From Glaciecola punicea ACAM 611 (GTDB taxonomy: Bacteria > Pseudomonadota > Gammaproteobacteria > Enterobacterales > Alteromonadaceae), in NCBI RefSeq assembly GCF_000252165.1, contig NZ_BAET01000025.1, positions 1 through 42,737 of the forward strand: DNA of 42,737 bases, read 5' to 3'. Shown here in pieces: positions 18,495-27,678 of this stretch; within the stretch, counting starts at the first letter, position 1, and every line of letters begins with the position of its first letter. The translations under genes were made by a program, and so were the position numbers. The notes below the pieces were generated by a model. It did no database searches and was not told where the DNA came from. It saw nothing but the letters and a program-made list of their open reading frames with translations.

Positions 18495-18902
18495 CTATGA
18501 ACCTTTCTTAACCAACACTGAAACACTTTCAATACCCGCTTGCTTAATTTGGTCCATTACATCAACCACAACACCGTGTTCAGCATCTTCATGTGCCTGT
18601 ATCGCGGCTGAAGTAGTGTTGTTTTCAGCTAAAAAGGTTTGTGTGTTGGCCACTACACGGCGAATATCAACAATGCGTCCAATCATGTGAATAGTGCCGT
18701 CCGCGTCGATTCGAATCGACAAGGCTTTACTAGGTTCTGATGTGTTTTGGTTTTCCGGAGGACGATTAGCCGACAAACCTTTAGAGTTGTCAAAGGTTGT
18801 GGTGACAATAAAAAATATTAGCATAATAAAGACTATGTCTAACATTGGTGTCATATCTATTTGTGCGTCATCATCGGCGGAGGTATGCTTTTTTCTTTTC
18901 AT
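18495..18902 (-). CDS. Biopolymer transport protein ExbD/TolR family (orphan)
   Basis: Inner-membrane motor component; ExbD works with ExbB and TonB, TolR with TolQ and TolA, to use the proton gradient. 135 residues: a short cytoplasmic N-terminus, one helix MTPMLDIVFIMLIFFIVT (about 17-34) with the conserved proton-pathway aspartate Asp22, and a periplasmic domain ending in VSVLVKKGS. No exbB/tolQ or tonB/tolA gene flanks it on either side, which is unusual because these genes are normally adjacent. It is monocistronic here. Confidence 0.9.
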   Translation of the reverse strand: MKRKKHTSADDDAQIDMTPMLDIVFIMLIFFIVTTTFDNSKGLSANRPPENQNTSEPSKALSIRIDADGTIHMIGRIVDIRRVVANTQTFLAENNTTSAAIQAHEDAEHGVVVDVMDQIKQAGIESVSVLVKKGS

Positions 18903-19020
18903 TACGTAAAGCTCTTTATTAAACGACTATTTCGATAGTATATCTACTCAGAAAAAAATGAACAGAGGGAATGTGTAAAATTAGTTAACAAATTTACCTC
19001 TACTATACATTTTTGTAGAA

Positions 19021-19581
19021 TTATGCCGCGTTAAGCTCGTGAATTTGGTCAATAACTTGTTTGCACCACAGTTTTATACGCGTGTCGCTTAATTCGTATT
19101 GATTTTCATCATCAAGGCTTAGGCCCACAAAAAACTGCTCATCTGGTGTCAGCCCTTTTGATGCCACAAACTCATAGCCTTCGTTTGGCCAGTAGCCTAT
19201 TAGATCGCAGTCTAGCAAAATAAGCTCGTCGTGTAGCATACCAAGCGCGTCTTGGAACCAGTCAGCATAGCCAAGCTGGTCGCCAAGGCCAAATAGTCCG
19301 ACTACTTTTCCGCTTAGCTCAAGCGTAGCTATATCGTCCCAGGTTGACTCCCAATCTTCTTGTAATTCGCCAAAATCCCAAGTAGATATACCATATAAAA
19401 TAACGTCATAGTTTTGCGACTTTGCTAATGCAGTATCTTTTATGTCAAACAACTCAACCTGCCCCACCACGTCGCCTTGAAGTAGCAGCGCTTGGAGTTG
19501 TTGCTGAATTTTTTCACTCGCCATTTCAGTGTAGCAAGTCGTTGAGCCATAAAAAATACCGATTGAAATGGGCTTAGTCAT
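19021..19581 (-). CDS. fldB: Flavodoxin FldB
   Basis: FMN-binding one-electron carrier, 186 residues. FYGSTTCYTEMASEKI (FMN phosphate loop, about 8-23), STWDFGELQEDWES and FGLGDQLGYADWFQDALGMLHDEL are close to E. coli FldB and distinguish it from FldA. The ATG at 19581 is chosen (MTKPISIGIFYGS), with AGGAT 7 bases upstream; an upstream in-frame start would add 17 residues with no family counterpart. Confidence 0.94.
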   Translation of the reverse strand: MTKPISIGIFYGSTTCYTEMASEKIQQQLQALLLQGDVVGQVELFDIKDTALAKSQNYDVILYGISTWDFGELQEDWESTWDDIATLELSGKVVGLFGLGDQLGYADWFQDALGMLHDELILLDCDLIGYWPNEGYEFVASKGLTPDEQFFVGLSLDDENQYELSDTRIKLWCKQVIDQIHELNAA

Positions 19582-19660
19582 TTTTATCCTATTGGGTTTT
19601 GCTTGAAAGTTCACTTTATAAACGCTGCGCACTAGAAATAAATAGGTACGCGAGAATATA

Positions 19661-20320
19661 TTATTTGTCTTGTTTAAAGCTTACCATAGAGCCTTCAGCA
19701 AGGATCAATTTGCATACCTGTTCTTGGCCATTTTCGTTTAGTTCCAACAAGCCTAAGCAGGCACCATTAACGATATCTTTTTGCTTTGACTTGTTGTTGA
19801 GCATTATGCTGCCTTTAAACTCTTCGTGGTATAGGCCCAGTAGGCGAACAACCTGTTGAATCGCGTGCAGCATGGGGCCCGCTGCGTCGTCTATATACAC
19901 TTGGTCACCCGTAAATAAAACAAGGTCGGGTCTGTCGCTGGTTTTAGCAAATTCAATGCTATGCGCCAGTTGCGTGTCTAACTGAGGTAGAGCATCTTTG
20001 CCTTTGAAATGAGCTTTACGGCAAGACCCATGAATGACACGTGTAAGCTGCTGACTAAATTTAAAACTAAACAGCGTCTGGTCTTGGTATAAAAGAGATA
20101 GCAGCATACTGGATAACTTTAGGTATGTGTCGTCGTCGTGCTCTTGTGAGCTGTTCTCGACGTTTTGCTTTATATTACGTAAAAAACGTCTAAATATCTT
20201 ATAATTAATGTAATATTCTCTAAACAATTGCGTTGTCGTGTAAATAATTATTGTGGTGTAAGCTAAAATGATCTCGAGTTCTTTTTCTCTTTTTTTGGAT
20301 AAATGGGCAACAGCCTTCAA
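19661..20320 (-). pseudogene. Internally deleted PhoD-type alkaline phosphatase / metallophosphatase remnant
   Basis: The open frame is 219 codons, but only two parts look like the family. Residues about 70-172 match the N-terminal part of PhoD-like phosphatases: VIHGSCRKAHFKGKDAL (95-111) and LVLFTGDQVYIDDAAGPML (133-151), where Asp139 would be a metal ligand. Residues about 180-219 (NGACLGLLELNENGQ to the end) look like the extreme C-terminus. The several hundred residues between, with most other metal-binding His/Asp residues, are gone, with an in-frame junction at about 19785-19815. The first ~55 residues are AT-rich and look like translated non-coding DNA overlapping the next gene's start. 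It cannot be a working phosphatase of this fold. Confidence 0.78.
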
Positions 20321-21485
20321 GTGTGTATTTGGGCTATTGTGCTTAGTAAGTGTAAGTTGGAGCGCTGCTAATCAAGCGACTCATAATTCATCAAATAACA
20401 AGCCATTTACCCCTAGCACACAGTTTCACAGCGCAACCATCGTAGGAAAATGGCTCACAGAGTCAAACGGTGAGTATATGCAAGACCCACAAACGTCTGG
20501 TTTAACAGTAGTGGGAGATAAAATGTACTCTGTTTCTGATGCTTCTGCGCTAGAACACCAAATTCGGCGCCTGCATGTTATTAACAAAAACACCGCTGTG
20601 ATTGACACAACACTTGGACCAATTGAAATTGCGCCACATGTAGCTAACGCGAGCTGTTTTGCAGATTACTTAAACACTAGGCCAGACTACGAGGCCTTAG
20701 TGGCTATTCCTGGACAAACCAATCAATGGTTAATTGTGACAGAAGATGGCACGCGTGGCAGTAAAATAGAAGGAGAGTGTTTCGATCAGTTTGCTAACAA
20801 TAATTTTACGCGTTACCCAGCGCTAATCGCCAAACTCGAAGTGATTAACAAGACCTTATTATTAACTGGCGTTCGCGCTATTGAGTTTGACGCCCTTGAT
20901 AACATCGATAAACGTGGTCTTGGTCAAAATATCGAAAATGACGGTATTGAGGGCTTAGCGTTTACCCGCGACAATCGTTTATTGTTTGGCATTGAACAAG
21001 ACGCTAGCGCTGCTGCCCGTGTTTTTGAGATTGCGTATTCCCCCGATATGTTTGATACGCTTGACAGCTTCCTAAAAGTGACAGACAGTAATCTATTGTT
21101 TCCTAGCAGCATGTCGCTAATAAACCCCATTAACGGGATGGATGTGTATTATCCAAGTGCAGATAGTGAAGGATATCTTATTGCGGTTGCCCGAAACAAT
21201 GACCAGCTTTGGATCCTTGATTTAGCAAAGCAGCGCCCAGCAATCATAGTTGATTTGATTTTGTATGCACCATCGGATGCAAAATGTGGCAAAGGCACCT
21301 CACACAAAATGCGTAACTCGGCATTAGAAGGACTCGCCGTTGACGGTGAGCGTTTATTCTTAATTAATGACCCATGGCGCCAACAATACCCAAACAACGC
21401 TACCTGCATCTATGACAAGCCTAGGTATGAAGAATTCACGCCTCTTCTGTTTGAATTGGCCATCAACCCCATGTGGTTTAAATAG
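20268..21485 (+). CDS. Secreted esterase-like (phytase-family beta-propeller) protein
   Basis: Exported protein of 405 residues. A signal peptide is visible: positive/polar first 18 residues, hydrophobic FGLLCLVSVSWSA at about 21-33, with cleavage likely after SWSA. The mature part has the features of the esterase-like/phytase-like domain: DGIEGLAFTRDNRLLFGIEQD in the middle and ALEGLAVDGERLFLINDP near the C-terminus, repeated blades of a propeller. Enzymatic activity is not established for most of this family. Its start lies 53 bases inside the divergent, decayed PhoD frame, so the two once shared a promoter region. No clear ribosome-binding site. Confidence 0.75.
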   Translation: MISSSFSLFLDKWATAFKCVFGLLCLVSVSWSAANQATHNSSNNKPFTPSTQFHSATIVGKWLTESNGEYMQDPQTSGLTVVGDKMYSVSDASALEHQIRRLHVINKNTAVIDTTLGPIEIAPHVANASCFADYLNTRPDYEALVAIPGQTNQWLIVTEDGTRGSKIEGECFDQFANNNFTRYPALIAKLEVINKTLLLTGVRAIEFDALDNIDKRGLGQNIENDGIEGLAFTRDNRLLFGIEQDASAAARVFEIAYSPDMFDTLDSFLKVTDSNLLFPSSMSLINPINGMDVYYPSADSEGYLIAVARNNDQLWILDLAKQRPAIIVDLILYAPSDAKCGKGTSHKMRNSALEGLAVDGERLFLINDPWRQQYPNNATCIYDKPRYEEFTPLLFELAINPMWFK

Positions 21486-21714
21486 CCATGTGTGGAAAAG
21501 TAAATCCATCGCGTTTAGAGTTGCCAACAAAGGTTTATCCTTTGCATGCGTGATTACAATTCGGCTGTTCATTTGGATTTACGCCTCACAGCCATAAAAC
21601 GAAAGCCGGTATAGGTCTTGTGTTTTTATTGTCATCTAATGTTTGCATTCACACGTACAACACCCATTATCAGCAAAGCTAGGAGCTTTGCTCAAAGAGA
21701 AAGAGAGGCTGTTT

Positions 21715-22104
21715 ATGGCATTTACAATTTTCTATGATGGGCAGTGTCCACTGTGCGAAATAGAAATGAAGCATCTAAAGAAACGCAATACTCAAGGTAA
21801 GCTGTCGTTTGTGGATATAATGGACAGCGATTTCGCCACCAAATATCCAGATTTAGATTGGCACGCATTAAACGAACGTATTCATGGAATGACTGAAGAT
21901 GGCGCTATGTTAGTAGGGCTAGATGCGACACACCGAGCGTGGAGTGAAGTCGGTCATTCTTGGCTTTATGCCCCCCTAAGATGGCCTGTTATTAAGTTTT
22001 TCGCAGATAAATTATATTTACTATTCGCTAAAAACCGATACAAAGTCTCTTATCTACTAACGGGCAAAAAGCGCTGTGAAACCGACTGTAAGGTAAAGTA
22101 TTAA
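21715..22104 (+). CDS. DCC-family thiol-disulfide oxidoreductase-like protein (DUF393)
   Basis: 129 residues with the family's N-terminal FYDGQCPLCEIEM, giving a Cys-X2-Cys redox motif like thioredoxins at about residues 10-13, and LYAPLRWPVIKFFADKLYLLFAKNRYKVS near the end. Substrates are unknown for the family. I choose ATG 21715 (MAFTIFYDG), with GAGAGG 7 bases upstream; a longer frame from 21643 adds 24 unrelated residues. Its stop overlaps the next gene's ATG (TAATG), so the two are translated together. Confidence 0.88.
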   Translation: MAFTIFYDGQCPLCEIEMKHLKKRNTQGKLSFVDIMDSDFATKYPDLDWHALNERIHGMTEDGAMLVGLDATHRAWSEVGHSWLYAPLRWPVIKFFADKLYLLFAKNRYKVSYLLTGKKRCETDCKVKY

Positions 22105-22832
22105 TGAGTGAGCATGTATTAGTAATAGGTGCAGGTGGAGGTATAGGAAAAGAACTGGTTAATCAGCTATGCACTCATAGTCCTGATGCACAGGTGTACA
22201 GTGTCTCGCGGGGCCAAGCGTCTACTGTTTTTCATAATCAGCAGCATTTTACGTTTGACTCCACACACGAACACAGTATTAAATCATTTGTAGATGAACT
22301 GATTGAAAAAAAGATAAGGTTTTCTCGCATAATTTGTACCACGGGTGTTCTGCATACTTCAGGCGATAAAACCTTAAAGCCTGAAAAACGCTTAGAGGAT
22401 ATCGATCCGGCGCAGTTAGCCGAGTACTTTCGGGTTAATACCGCGGTGCCGGCCATGTGGCTAAAGTATTTGGTAAAGATTGTGGCAAAAGACAAAGCTA
22501 GTATTGTTTTCTTCAGTGCAAGGGTAGGCAGTATTAGTGAAAACGGCATTGGCGGCTGGTACGGCTATCGTGCATCAAAAGCAGCACTTAACATGATTGT
22601 GAAAACCGCCAGCATTGAATACATGCGCCGTGCACCCAATACAACACTCGCCTGTTATCATCCAGGCACGGTTGACACAGGCCTTTCAAAACCCTTTCAA
22701 TCTAACGTGAAGCCAGGTAAATTGTTTAGCGCCGAATTTACGGTTTCCCAGTTACTCAGTCATATGCACGGATTTGATGCGCAGCACTCTCCTTATTACA
22801 TTGACTGGGATGGAAAAACCATTCCATACTAA
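22104..22832 (+). CDS. Short-chain dehydrogenase/reductase (CsgA-like)
   Basis: Classical-size SDR, 242 residues. VIGAGGGIGKELV (6-18) is the nucleotide-binding loop; FFSARVGSIS supplies the catalytic serine and YGYRASKAALNMI (about 152-164) the Tyr-X3-Lys pair. The PGTVDT segment follows as usual. Substrate unknown. The start overlaps the DCC gene's stop by one base, so the two probably serve one redox function. Confidence 0.9.
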   Translation: MSEHVLVIGAGGGIGKELVNQLCTHSPDAQVYSVSRGQASTVFHNQQHFTFDSTHEHSIKSFVDELIEKKIRFSRIICTTGVLHTSGDKTLKPEKRLEDIDPAQLAEYFRVNTAVPAMWLKYLVKIVAKDKASIVFFSARVGSISENGIGGWYGYRASKAALNMIVKTASIEYMRRAPNTTLACYHPGTVDTGLSKPFQSNVKPGKLFSAEFTVSQLLSHMHGFDAQHSPYYIDWDGKTIPY

Positions 22833-22838
22833 TGTAAA

Positions 22839-22860
22839 GCCGCCTAGTAGTAGAGGCGGC
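22839..22860 (+). terminator. Hairpin after the SDR gene, possible terminator
   Basis: Perfect 7-bp GC-rich stem GCCGCCT / AGGCGGC with an 8-base loop, 7 bases after the stop. No proper T-run follows, so termination would be weak or Rho-assisted. Confidence 0.5.
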
Positions 22861-23020
22861 AAGCCCCTTATTATTTAAAATCCAATATTTCTCCTTACAA
22901 AAAGCAGACATTTTTGTTAACTGCTGTTAACATTTAGCAGAAAATTTGTGATGCGTTACCTGTCTTCTCAAGTGCGTAATACTCTACATATAAAAATAAC
23001 AAAAATGAAAAGGAACACTC

Positions 23021-24460
23021 ATGGCGGGCTCTCGTGAGCAATTTGGCTCAAAACTTGGTTTTATTCTTGCCGCTGCAGGATCTGCGGTTGGTATTGGCAA
23101 TTTGGTCGGATTTCCTGTTGGTGCAGCCAAAAATGGCGGCGGTGCATTTTTACTGATGTACGCAATCTTTGTTATCTTAATATGTTTGCCCGTTATGATT
23201 GCGGAAATGACAATAGGGCGCTCAAGTCAAAAAGATCCGCTAGGAGCACTCACCGATCTTTCGGGTGGCAGTCGCCGCTGGCGAGTTGCGGGCTGGTTGT
23301 CCATCATTACTCCTTTTATGATTGCCGTATTTTATTTGGTGATTACGGTTTGGATATTTGGATATCTGACTGAATCGGCGATGGGTAATCTTGACGTTTT
23401 GGCGCAACCTGACACCTTCAGTAGTTTCATTTCTGGCTACGATCTGTTTGTTTATATGGCTATTGTATTGGCTATTGTTTACTTAATTCTGCAGGGCGGG
23501 GTGAAAGAAGGAATTGAAAAAGCTGCCAAAATTTTAATGCCAGCACTATTTGCTATGCTGCTATGCTTAGTTGCCTTTGTATTAACTCAAGACAACGCTA
23601 TGGCTGGCTTAAAATTTTATTTAATTCCTGATTTCAATAAAATTAACGCAAGCGTTGTAAACGCCGCGCTTTCTCAAGCGTTTTTCTCCTTATCTTTAGG
23701 CATGGGTATTATGATTACCTACGGTAGCTACATTAGCAAAGATGCCGACCTACCCTCATCGGCAAAGCTTGTTGCACTAACCGACACGGCTGTTGCGTTC
23801 ACCGCAGGCTTAATGATATTACCGGCTATATTCTCGTTTAACCCTTCAGTGAATACTGCTGAGTTGAGCGAGTCGTCAATTTCGATGATTTTCTCATATT
23901 TACCGCAAATTTTCTTAGCCCTACAAACAACCTTAGGCTACTTTGGCGCAAGTCTTGTTGCCTGTATTTTCTTTTTACTCGTGTTTTTTGCGGCTATTAC
24001 GTCCTTAGTATCTATCTTTGAGGTCCCGGTTGCCGCGCTTATGAGCGAAAAAGGAAAGTCGCGTAAAGGCTCTTTACTAATTTGTGGGGTGCTATTGTTG
24101 GTGCTCTCGCTAATGTGTGCGTTTTCATTTGGCTGGTTTGAGTTTTTCACTTCATTTGTTAGCTATGGCGGCGCAGACAAGTCATTTTTTGATGTGGTGT
24201 ATGACGTATTCTACGATACTATTTTACCGTTAAATGGTCTTCTAATTTGTTTGTTTGTTGTCTATCGTTGGAAGAAAAGCGCGTTTAACGAAGAGTTAGA
24301 GCAGGGTGCTCCAAACTTTAAGGATAGCCTTTTCGAGCGCTATGTTAATTTTTCCTTAAGCACCTTTATTCCATTGGTACTCGCGCTTATTTTTATCAAT
24401 ACAGTTGCATTAAAGTACCTAGGATTCAATATAGTACAGTACATCATTGACTCATTCTAA
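23021..24460 (+). CDS. Sodium-dependent transporter, NSS (SLC6-like) family
   Basis: Inner-membrane Na+-coupled symporter for amino acids or related solutes, 479 residues with 11-12 hydrophobic helices. The first helix has the hallmark FILAAAGSAVGIGNLVGFP with the unwound glycine-rich centre that binds substrate and Na+; GGGAFLLMYAIFV is helix 2. FFSLSLGMGIMITYGSYI in the middle matches helix 6-7. The substrate cannot be read from the sequence. Together with Na+-NQR upstream it fits a sodium-based bioenergetic lifestyle. AAGGA lies 9 bases before the ATG. The stop overlaps the convergent gene's stop. Confidence 0.94.
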   Translation: MAGSREQFGSKLGFILAAAGSAVGIGNLVGFPVGAAKNGGGAFLLMYAIFVILICLPVMIAEMTIGRSSQKDPLGALTDLSGGSRRWRVAGWLSIITPFMIAVFYLVITVWIFGYLTESAMGNLDVLAQPDTFSSFISGYDLFVYMAIVLAIVYLILQGGVKEGIEKAAKILMPALFAMLLCLVAFVLTQDNAMAGLKFYLIPDFNKINASVVNAALSQAFFSLSLGMGIMITYGSYISKDADLPSSAKLVALTDTAVAFTAGLMILPAIFSFNPSVNTAELSESSISMIFSYLPQIFLALQTTLGYFGASLVACIFFLLVFFAAITSLVSIFEVPVAALMSEKGKSRKGSLLICGVLLLVLSLMCAFSFGWFEFFTSFVSYGGADKSFFDVVYDVFYDTILPLNGLLICLFVVYRWKKSAFNEELEQGAPNFKDSLFERYVNFSLSTFIPLVLALIFINTVALKYLGFNIVQYIIDSF

Positions 24461-25374
24461 AGCATATCGAAAGGGCTTGCATATGTTGGGGTAAAGTCTA
24501 AGTCAATAAAACTCTGCGTAGCGTCAATTAGTTTGCCTAATTGGCGCTCTTTCGGGTCGTGTAAAAATGTTGGGATAGGCAACGACAAGCGTTTAGCGCA
24601 CCACTGGTAATACGCTTTACGACTTGGATGCGCAAGGGCTGATAAGTTAAAAGCATGCGATACAGGCTGAGTGCTTAGCAGGGCTAATATGGCTTGAATT
24701 ACGTCAGCCTGATGAATCAGATTAACGGGATCGTTAGCATTAGGAATGTCGCTCTTGTGGCACAGAGAATAGATTGGATGGCGCATTTTAGGCGCCACAA
24801 GATTCTTGTTAGAGGTATCACTAGGATTAGGTCCTATCAGCCCAGACGGGCGCAATACTTTACTTTTGTCTGGATAATACAAGGCTAAATGAGCCTCTAT
24901 CGCTTGATGTGCCTTACCTGATTCTGTTTTTGCTTGAACGGCAGTGTGTTGATTAACCTTACCGTGCTGCTCGCCGAATACCGATGTAGTGCTAATAAAT
25001 ATTAACTGTTGTAGGCCATTTTGCATTGCACAGTCAATTAAGGCTATCATACTGTTTACAAAGGCATGCTGGGAAAAATTTGTCCTACCAGGCGGGATAT
25101 TAAGCACCAGTGAGGCATCTGTAAAACGAGTTGCCAAGACTTTCCCATTACTTGTATATTGCTTGTTTATGGGTTTATACAGGTCGAAAATATCTGCAGT
25201 GAGTGATTCAGTAAGCAGCATTTGCTGCTTACTTGCGCTAGTGACACTGCCAGAAACATTCGCACCATATTGCTGCAGAACACTCGCTAAAGGGCGGCCC
25301 AACCAGCCTAAACCCATAATATGAATAAATTTATGCTGAATTTCTCTCGTTAGTACGTGTGGTTCTAGGGCCAT
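24457..25374 (-). CDS. NAD(P)-dependent epimerase/dehydratase-like protein (YeeZ type)
   Basis: Extended-SDR protein of 305 residues. IMGLGWLGRPLASVLQ (19-34) is the Rossmann loop; LIFISTTSVFGEQ at about 122-134 is the strand with the Ser/Thr centre, and VLRPSGLIGPN at about 171-181 is the epimerase-family PxGLxGP motif. The Tyr of the usual Tyr-X3-Lys is not obvious, as in YeeZ-like proteins. No reaction is assigned. Its last four bases overlap the convergent transporter gene. Confidence 0.8.
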   Translation of the reverse strand: MALEPHVLTREIQHKFIHIMGLGWLGRPLASVLQQYGANVSGSVTSASKQQMLLTESLTADIFDLYKPINKQYTSNGKVLATRFTDASLVLNIPPGRTNFSQHAFVNSMIALIDCAMQNGLQQLIFISTTSVFGEQHGKVNQHTAVQAKTESGKAHQAIEAHLALYYPDKSKVLRPSGLIGPNPSDTSNKNLVAPKMRHPIYSLCHKSDIPNANDPVNLIHQADVIQAILALLSTQPVSHAFNLSALAHPSRKAYYQWCAKRLSLPIPTFLHDPKERQLGKLIDATQSFIDLDFTPTYASPFDML

Positions 25375-25398
25375 TAATTGTTCTACTTTTTTGTTATT

Positions 25399-26196
25399 TT
25401 ATGCTTTCTTAGTAAAGTAAACCGTGTCGAGATAACGTAATTCGTACACTTTTCTAAGCTCTTTTTCGGTCTTGCTTAAGGCTTCAATTTTATCACACAA
25501 GGCAGCAGCGCTTTCTTTTACGCTATCGCCTAAGGTTTTGGCTTTTTTCTCGATGTCTTTGGCTAAATTCGCCATACGTGACTCTAGTGCAGTAAAGTCA
25601 CCGCCGCCATTCATCATTGACTGACCAATCGCCACCATAAGCTGTCCCATAAGTGTTGACACTATTTCGGCTTTTATCTGTTCAATTTCTTTTGTTAACT
25701 CATTCCCAAGACCTAGGTTTCTTTTCAAATGTGCACTATCAAAGGTTAATGAATTAGGGTCTTGATAAACATGATCCTTAAGGGTTGTTGTAACGCCATT
25801 TATGCGTGCGTTGAGCTTTTCTGGCAGCGAGCTATTTTTACCTAGCAATCCGCTAAATACTTCCTTTAGTGCGAGATCAGTAATCTTTAAGATTTCTACT
25901 GCAATATCAACAACCATGGGAACAGAGGCCTCAACATCTTTGTAATAGCGCTGAGCTAGTTTTTGTTCGTTTTTGGTAAGCGTTATTTTGCGATCATTAA
26001 CATACACAGCACCGTTTGCTGTAAATAAAATAGCCTCTTGTTCGCTAGACTTAACAATTAGTTCCTTGTTAGCAAATAAGATATCACTGCTAATGTTAAC
26101 GTTACAGCTCAGTTGATAATCATTACTTGCAAAAGCGCTGCTGACAAACAGGCTGGCGCATGCCAATGTGATCACCGTTAATTTTTTGAGAGTCAT
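25399..26196 (-). CDS. YggN-like exported protein (DUF2884)
   Basis: Exported protein of 265 residues with signal peptide MTLKKLTVITLACASLFVSSAFA, cleavage likely after AFA (residue 23). The mature part starts with SNDYQLSCNVNISSDI and contains ILFTANGAVYVNDRKITLT and a long helical C-terminal half, the pattern of the DUF2884/YggN family. One disulfide is possible between the two cysteines near residues 31 and 237. Function unknown; periplasmic location expected. It lies 24 bases upstream of the epimerase-like gene on the same strand, so the two may be co-transcribed. Confidence 0.82.
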   Translation of the reverse strand: MTLKKLTVITLACASLFVSSAFASNDYQLSCNVNISSDILFANKELIVKSSEQEAILFTANGAVYVNDRKITLTKNEQKLAQRYYKDVEASVPMVVDIAVEILKITDLALKEVFSGLLGKNSSLPEKLNARINGVTTTLKDHVYQDPNSLTFDSAHLKRNLGLGNELTKEIEQIKAEIVSTLMGQLMVAIGQSMMNGGGDFTALESRMANLAKDIEKKAKTLGDSVKESAAALCDKIEALSKTEKELRKVYELRYLDTVYFTKKA

Positions 26197-26513
26197 TAGA
26201 AAACCTTATTATAGTGCGGTAGTAGACAACGTTGTTATAAAGTATGCAAACATAATGCTGATTAGCCACACAGTCCAATTACATTTATATGACTTCCTTA
26301 GCAAAGCTTGGGCCATTATTTTTAATCAATCAAAACAGTGGTCTATATTTTAATCAAGTCTCTAAAATAGTCTCTTTAGAGAATTAACCATAATTTAGGC
26401 AATAACGTCGTGAAATTGACTAAGATCATGTTTACCGAAAAAACACAGAGCATCCTATTTTTAAAAAGTGGATTAAGGCATAATATAGGTATTCAATTTT
26501 ACAGGACACACTC
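26197..26513. other. Intergenic region between divergent YggN-like and small membrane protein genes
   Basis: AT-rich DNA with no gene. The only structure I see is a 7-bp inverted repeat CTCTAAA / TTTAGAG (26360-26381) with an 8-base spacer, possibly an operator for either divergent gene. Confidence 0.4.
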
Positions 26514-26717
26514 ATGGTAGGCACACTTTTAGTTTTTGCAAACACGCTTTTATTCGGTGCTATGATGCTTTCACTAGTACTGGGTATATCTTGTATTGCT
26601 ATGGCAGCATTGTCTACTAAAACAGGCGCGCAGGCGTACAAAGAAAGAATTGAATATGGTTTTTTTGGCGTTTCAAGCTTGGGTATTATGGGTTTATTAA
26701 TTTACGCGTTGGTGTAA
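26514..26717 (+). CDS. Small two-helix membrane protein, function unknown
   Basis: 67 residues: helix 1 at about 5-33 (LLVFANTLLFGAMMLSLVLG), a short loop with KTGAQAYKER, and helix 2 at about 47-67. ACAGGA 8 bases before the ATG is a good ribosome-binding site, which makes a real gene likely. I recognise no family. Confidence 0.65.
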   Translation: MVGTLLVFANTLLFGAMMLSLVLGISCIAMAALSTKTGAQAYKERIEYGFFGVSSLGIMGLLIYALV

Positions 26718-26730
26718 AACTAATAATATA

Positions 26731-26753
26731 GCGACCTTGCCGTAAAAGGTTGC
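26731..26753. terminator. Hairpin between convergent genes
   Basis: GCGACCTT / AAGGTTGC stem (8 pairs, one wobble) with a 7-base loop, 13 bases after the small membrane protein gene. T-content after it is low, so a weak terminator. Confidence 0.45.
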
Positions 26754-26787
26754 TGTCTTAAGTGCTATATTTCTACTGGCATAGAGC

Positions 26788-27678
26788 TTACCACTGTGTC
26801 ATCCATTTTTTCATGCGCTCGTTTTTATTAAGCCAGAGTTCGTTCACCCACTGCTGGAAGCCAGCTTGAAAAGTCGGATTGTCGAAATAATCTCCGATCA
26901 ATTCTTGTGACACCTCCAATGTCTTAACCTCAATAGCAATGCGGGTCATACGACCGCTTAACATATCCATCATGGGGTGTTTTGAGTGTGGATAGGCGAT
27001 CGTAATATCAAGAATGTTACTAAATAGTTCACCCATAGCGGTTAGAGTAAATGCAATACCGCCGGCTTTTGGACGCAGTAAATGCGAAAAAGGGCTGTTT
27101 TGTAAAGCGTGTTTTTGGGGGGTAAAGCGAGTACCCTCAACAAAGTTGATAACAGTGGTTGGCCGGTCTACAAATTTTTCACAAGACTTTCGGGTTGTTT
27201 CTATGTCTTTTCCTCTCAGATGCGGATGTTTTTCTAGGTAGGCTTGGTTGTGTCTGCGCATGAATGGCATATCCAGCGCCCATGCCGCTAAACCAACAAA
27301 GGGCAGCCATATAGCCTGTTTCTTTATGAAAAACTTAGGCGGCGGGATTCTAGGGGCACAAAAATCAATAAGTAGTATTATATCCAAATAACTGCGGTGA
27401 TTTGCAGTTATCAAGTACCATTTTTGTCTCGATAAAGGCTTGTCTATATCGATCTGAATTTCTATTCGATTAAATATTTTGATCATAGCAACACTAATAA
27501 TAGCAAACGTACTGTAAAGTCTGTGCATGATATCTAAGAGCCGGCTACTGACTTCCTTTATAGGGATTAAAAAGCGGATAACGCCAAATATGATGATACA
27601 CATTCCCCAAAAACCTAGGTTTGAAAATTGCAAGATTAAGTGTATGGGAAATATAGTGTAGGCGCGGACTTTACTCAT
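26788..27678 (-). CDS. PlsC-family acyltransferase, YihG-like (second of tandem pair)
   Basis: Membrane-bound lysophospholipid/1-acylglycerol-phosphate acyltransferase-type enzyme, 296 residues. The catalytic NHRSYLD (His94, Asp99) and the acceptor-binding EGTRF (starting Glu181) are intact. Hydrophobic N-terminus (10-40) anchors it. PSAKAGGIAF-type motif appears as LRPKAGGIAF. YihG-like proteins act on lysophosphatidic acid in phospholipid synthesis; the exact acyl preference is unknown. Its ATG overlaps the upstream paralogue's stop (ATGA), so both are made from one mRNA. Confidence 0.9.
   Translation of the reverse strand: MSKVRAYTIFPIHLILQFSNLGFWGMCIIIFGVIRFLIPIKEVSSRLLDIMHRLYSTFAIISVAMIKIFNRIEIQIDIDKPLSRQKWYLITANHRSYLDIILLIDFCAPRIPPPKFFIKKQAIWLPFVGLAAWALDMPFMRRHNQAYLEKHPHLRGKDIETTRKSCEKFVDRPTTVINFVEGTRFTPQKHALQNSPFSHLLRPKAGGIAFTLTAMGELFSNILDITIAYPHSKHPMMDMLSGRMTRIAIEVKTLEVSQELIGDYFDNPTFQAGFQQWVNELWLNKNERMKKWMTQW

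Noticed and set aside
24457-24460. Four-base overlap of the stop codons of the NSS transporter and the epimerase-like gene
   Set aside because: Convergent stop overlaps are common in compact genomes and need no special explanation.
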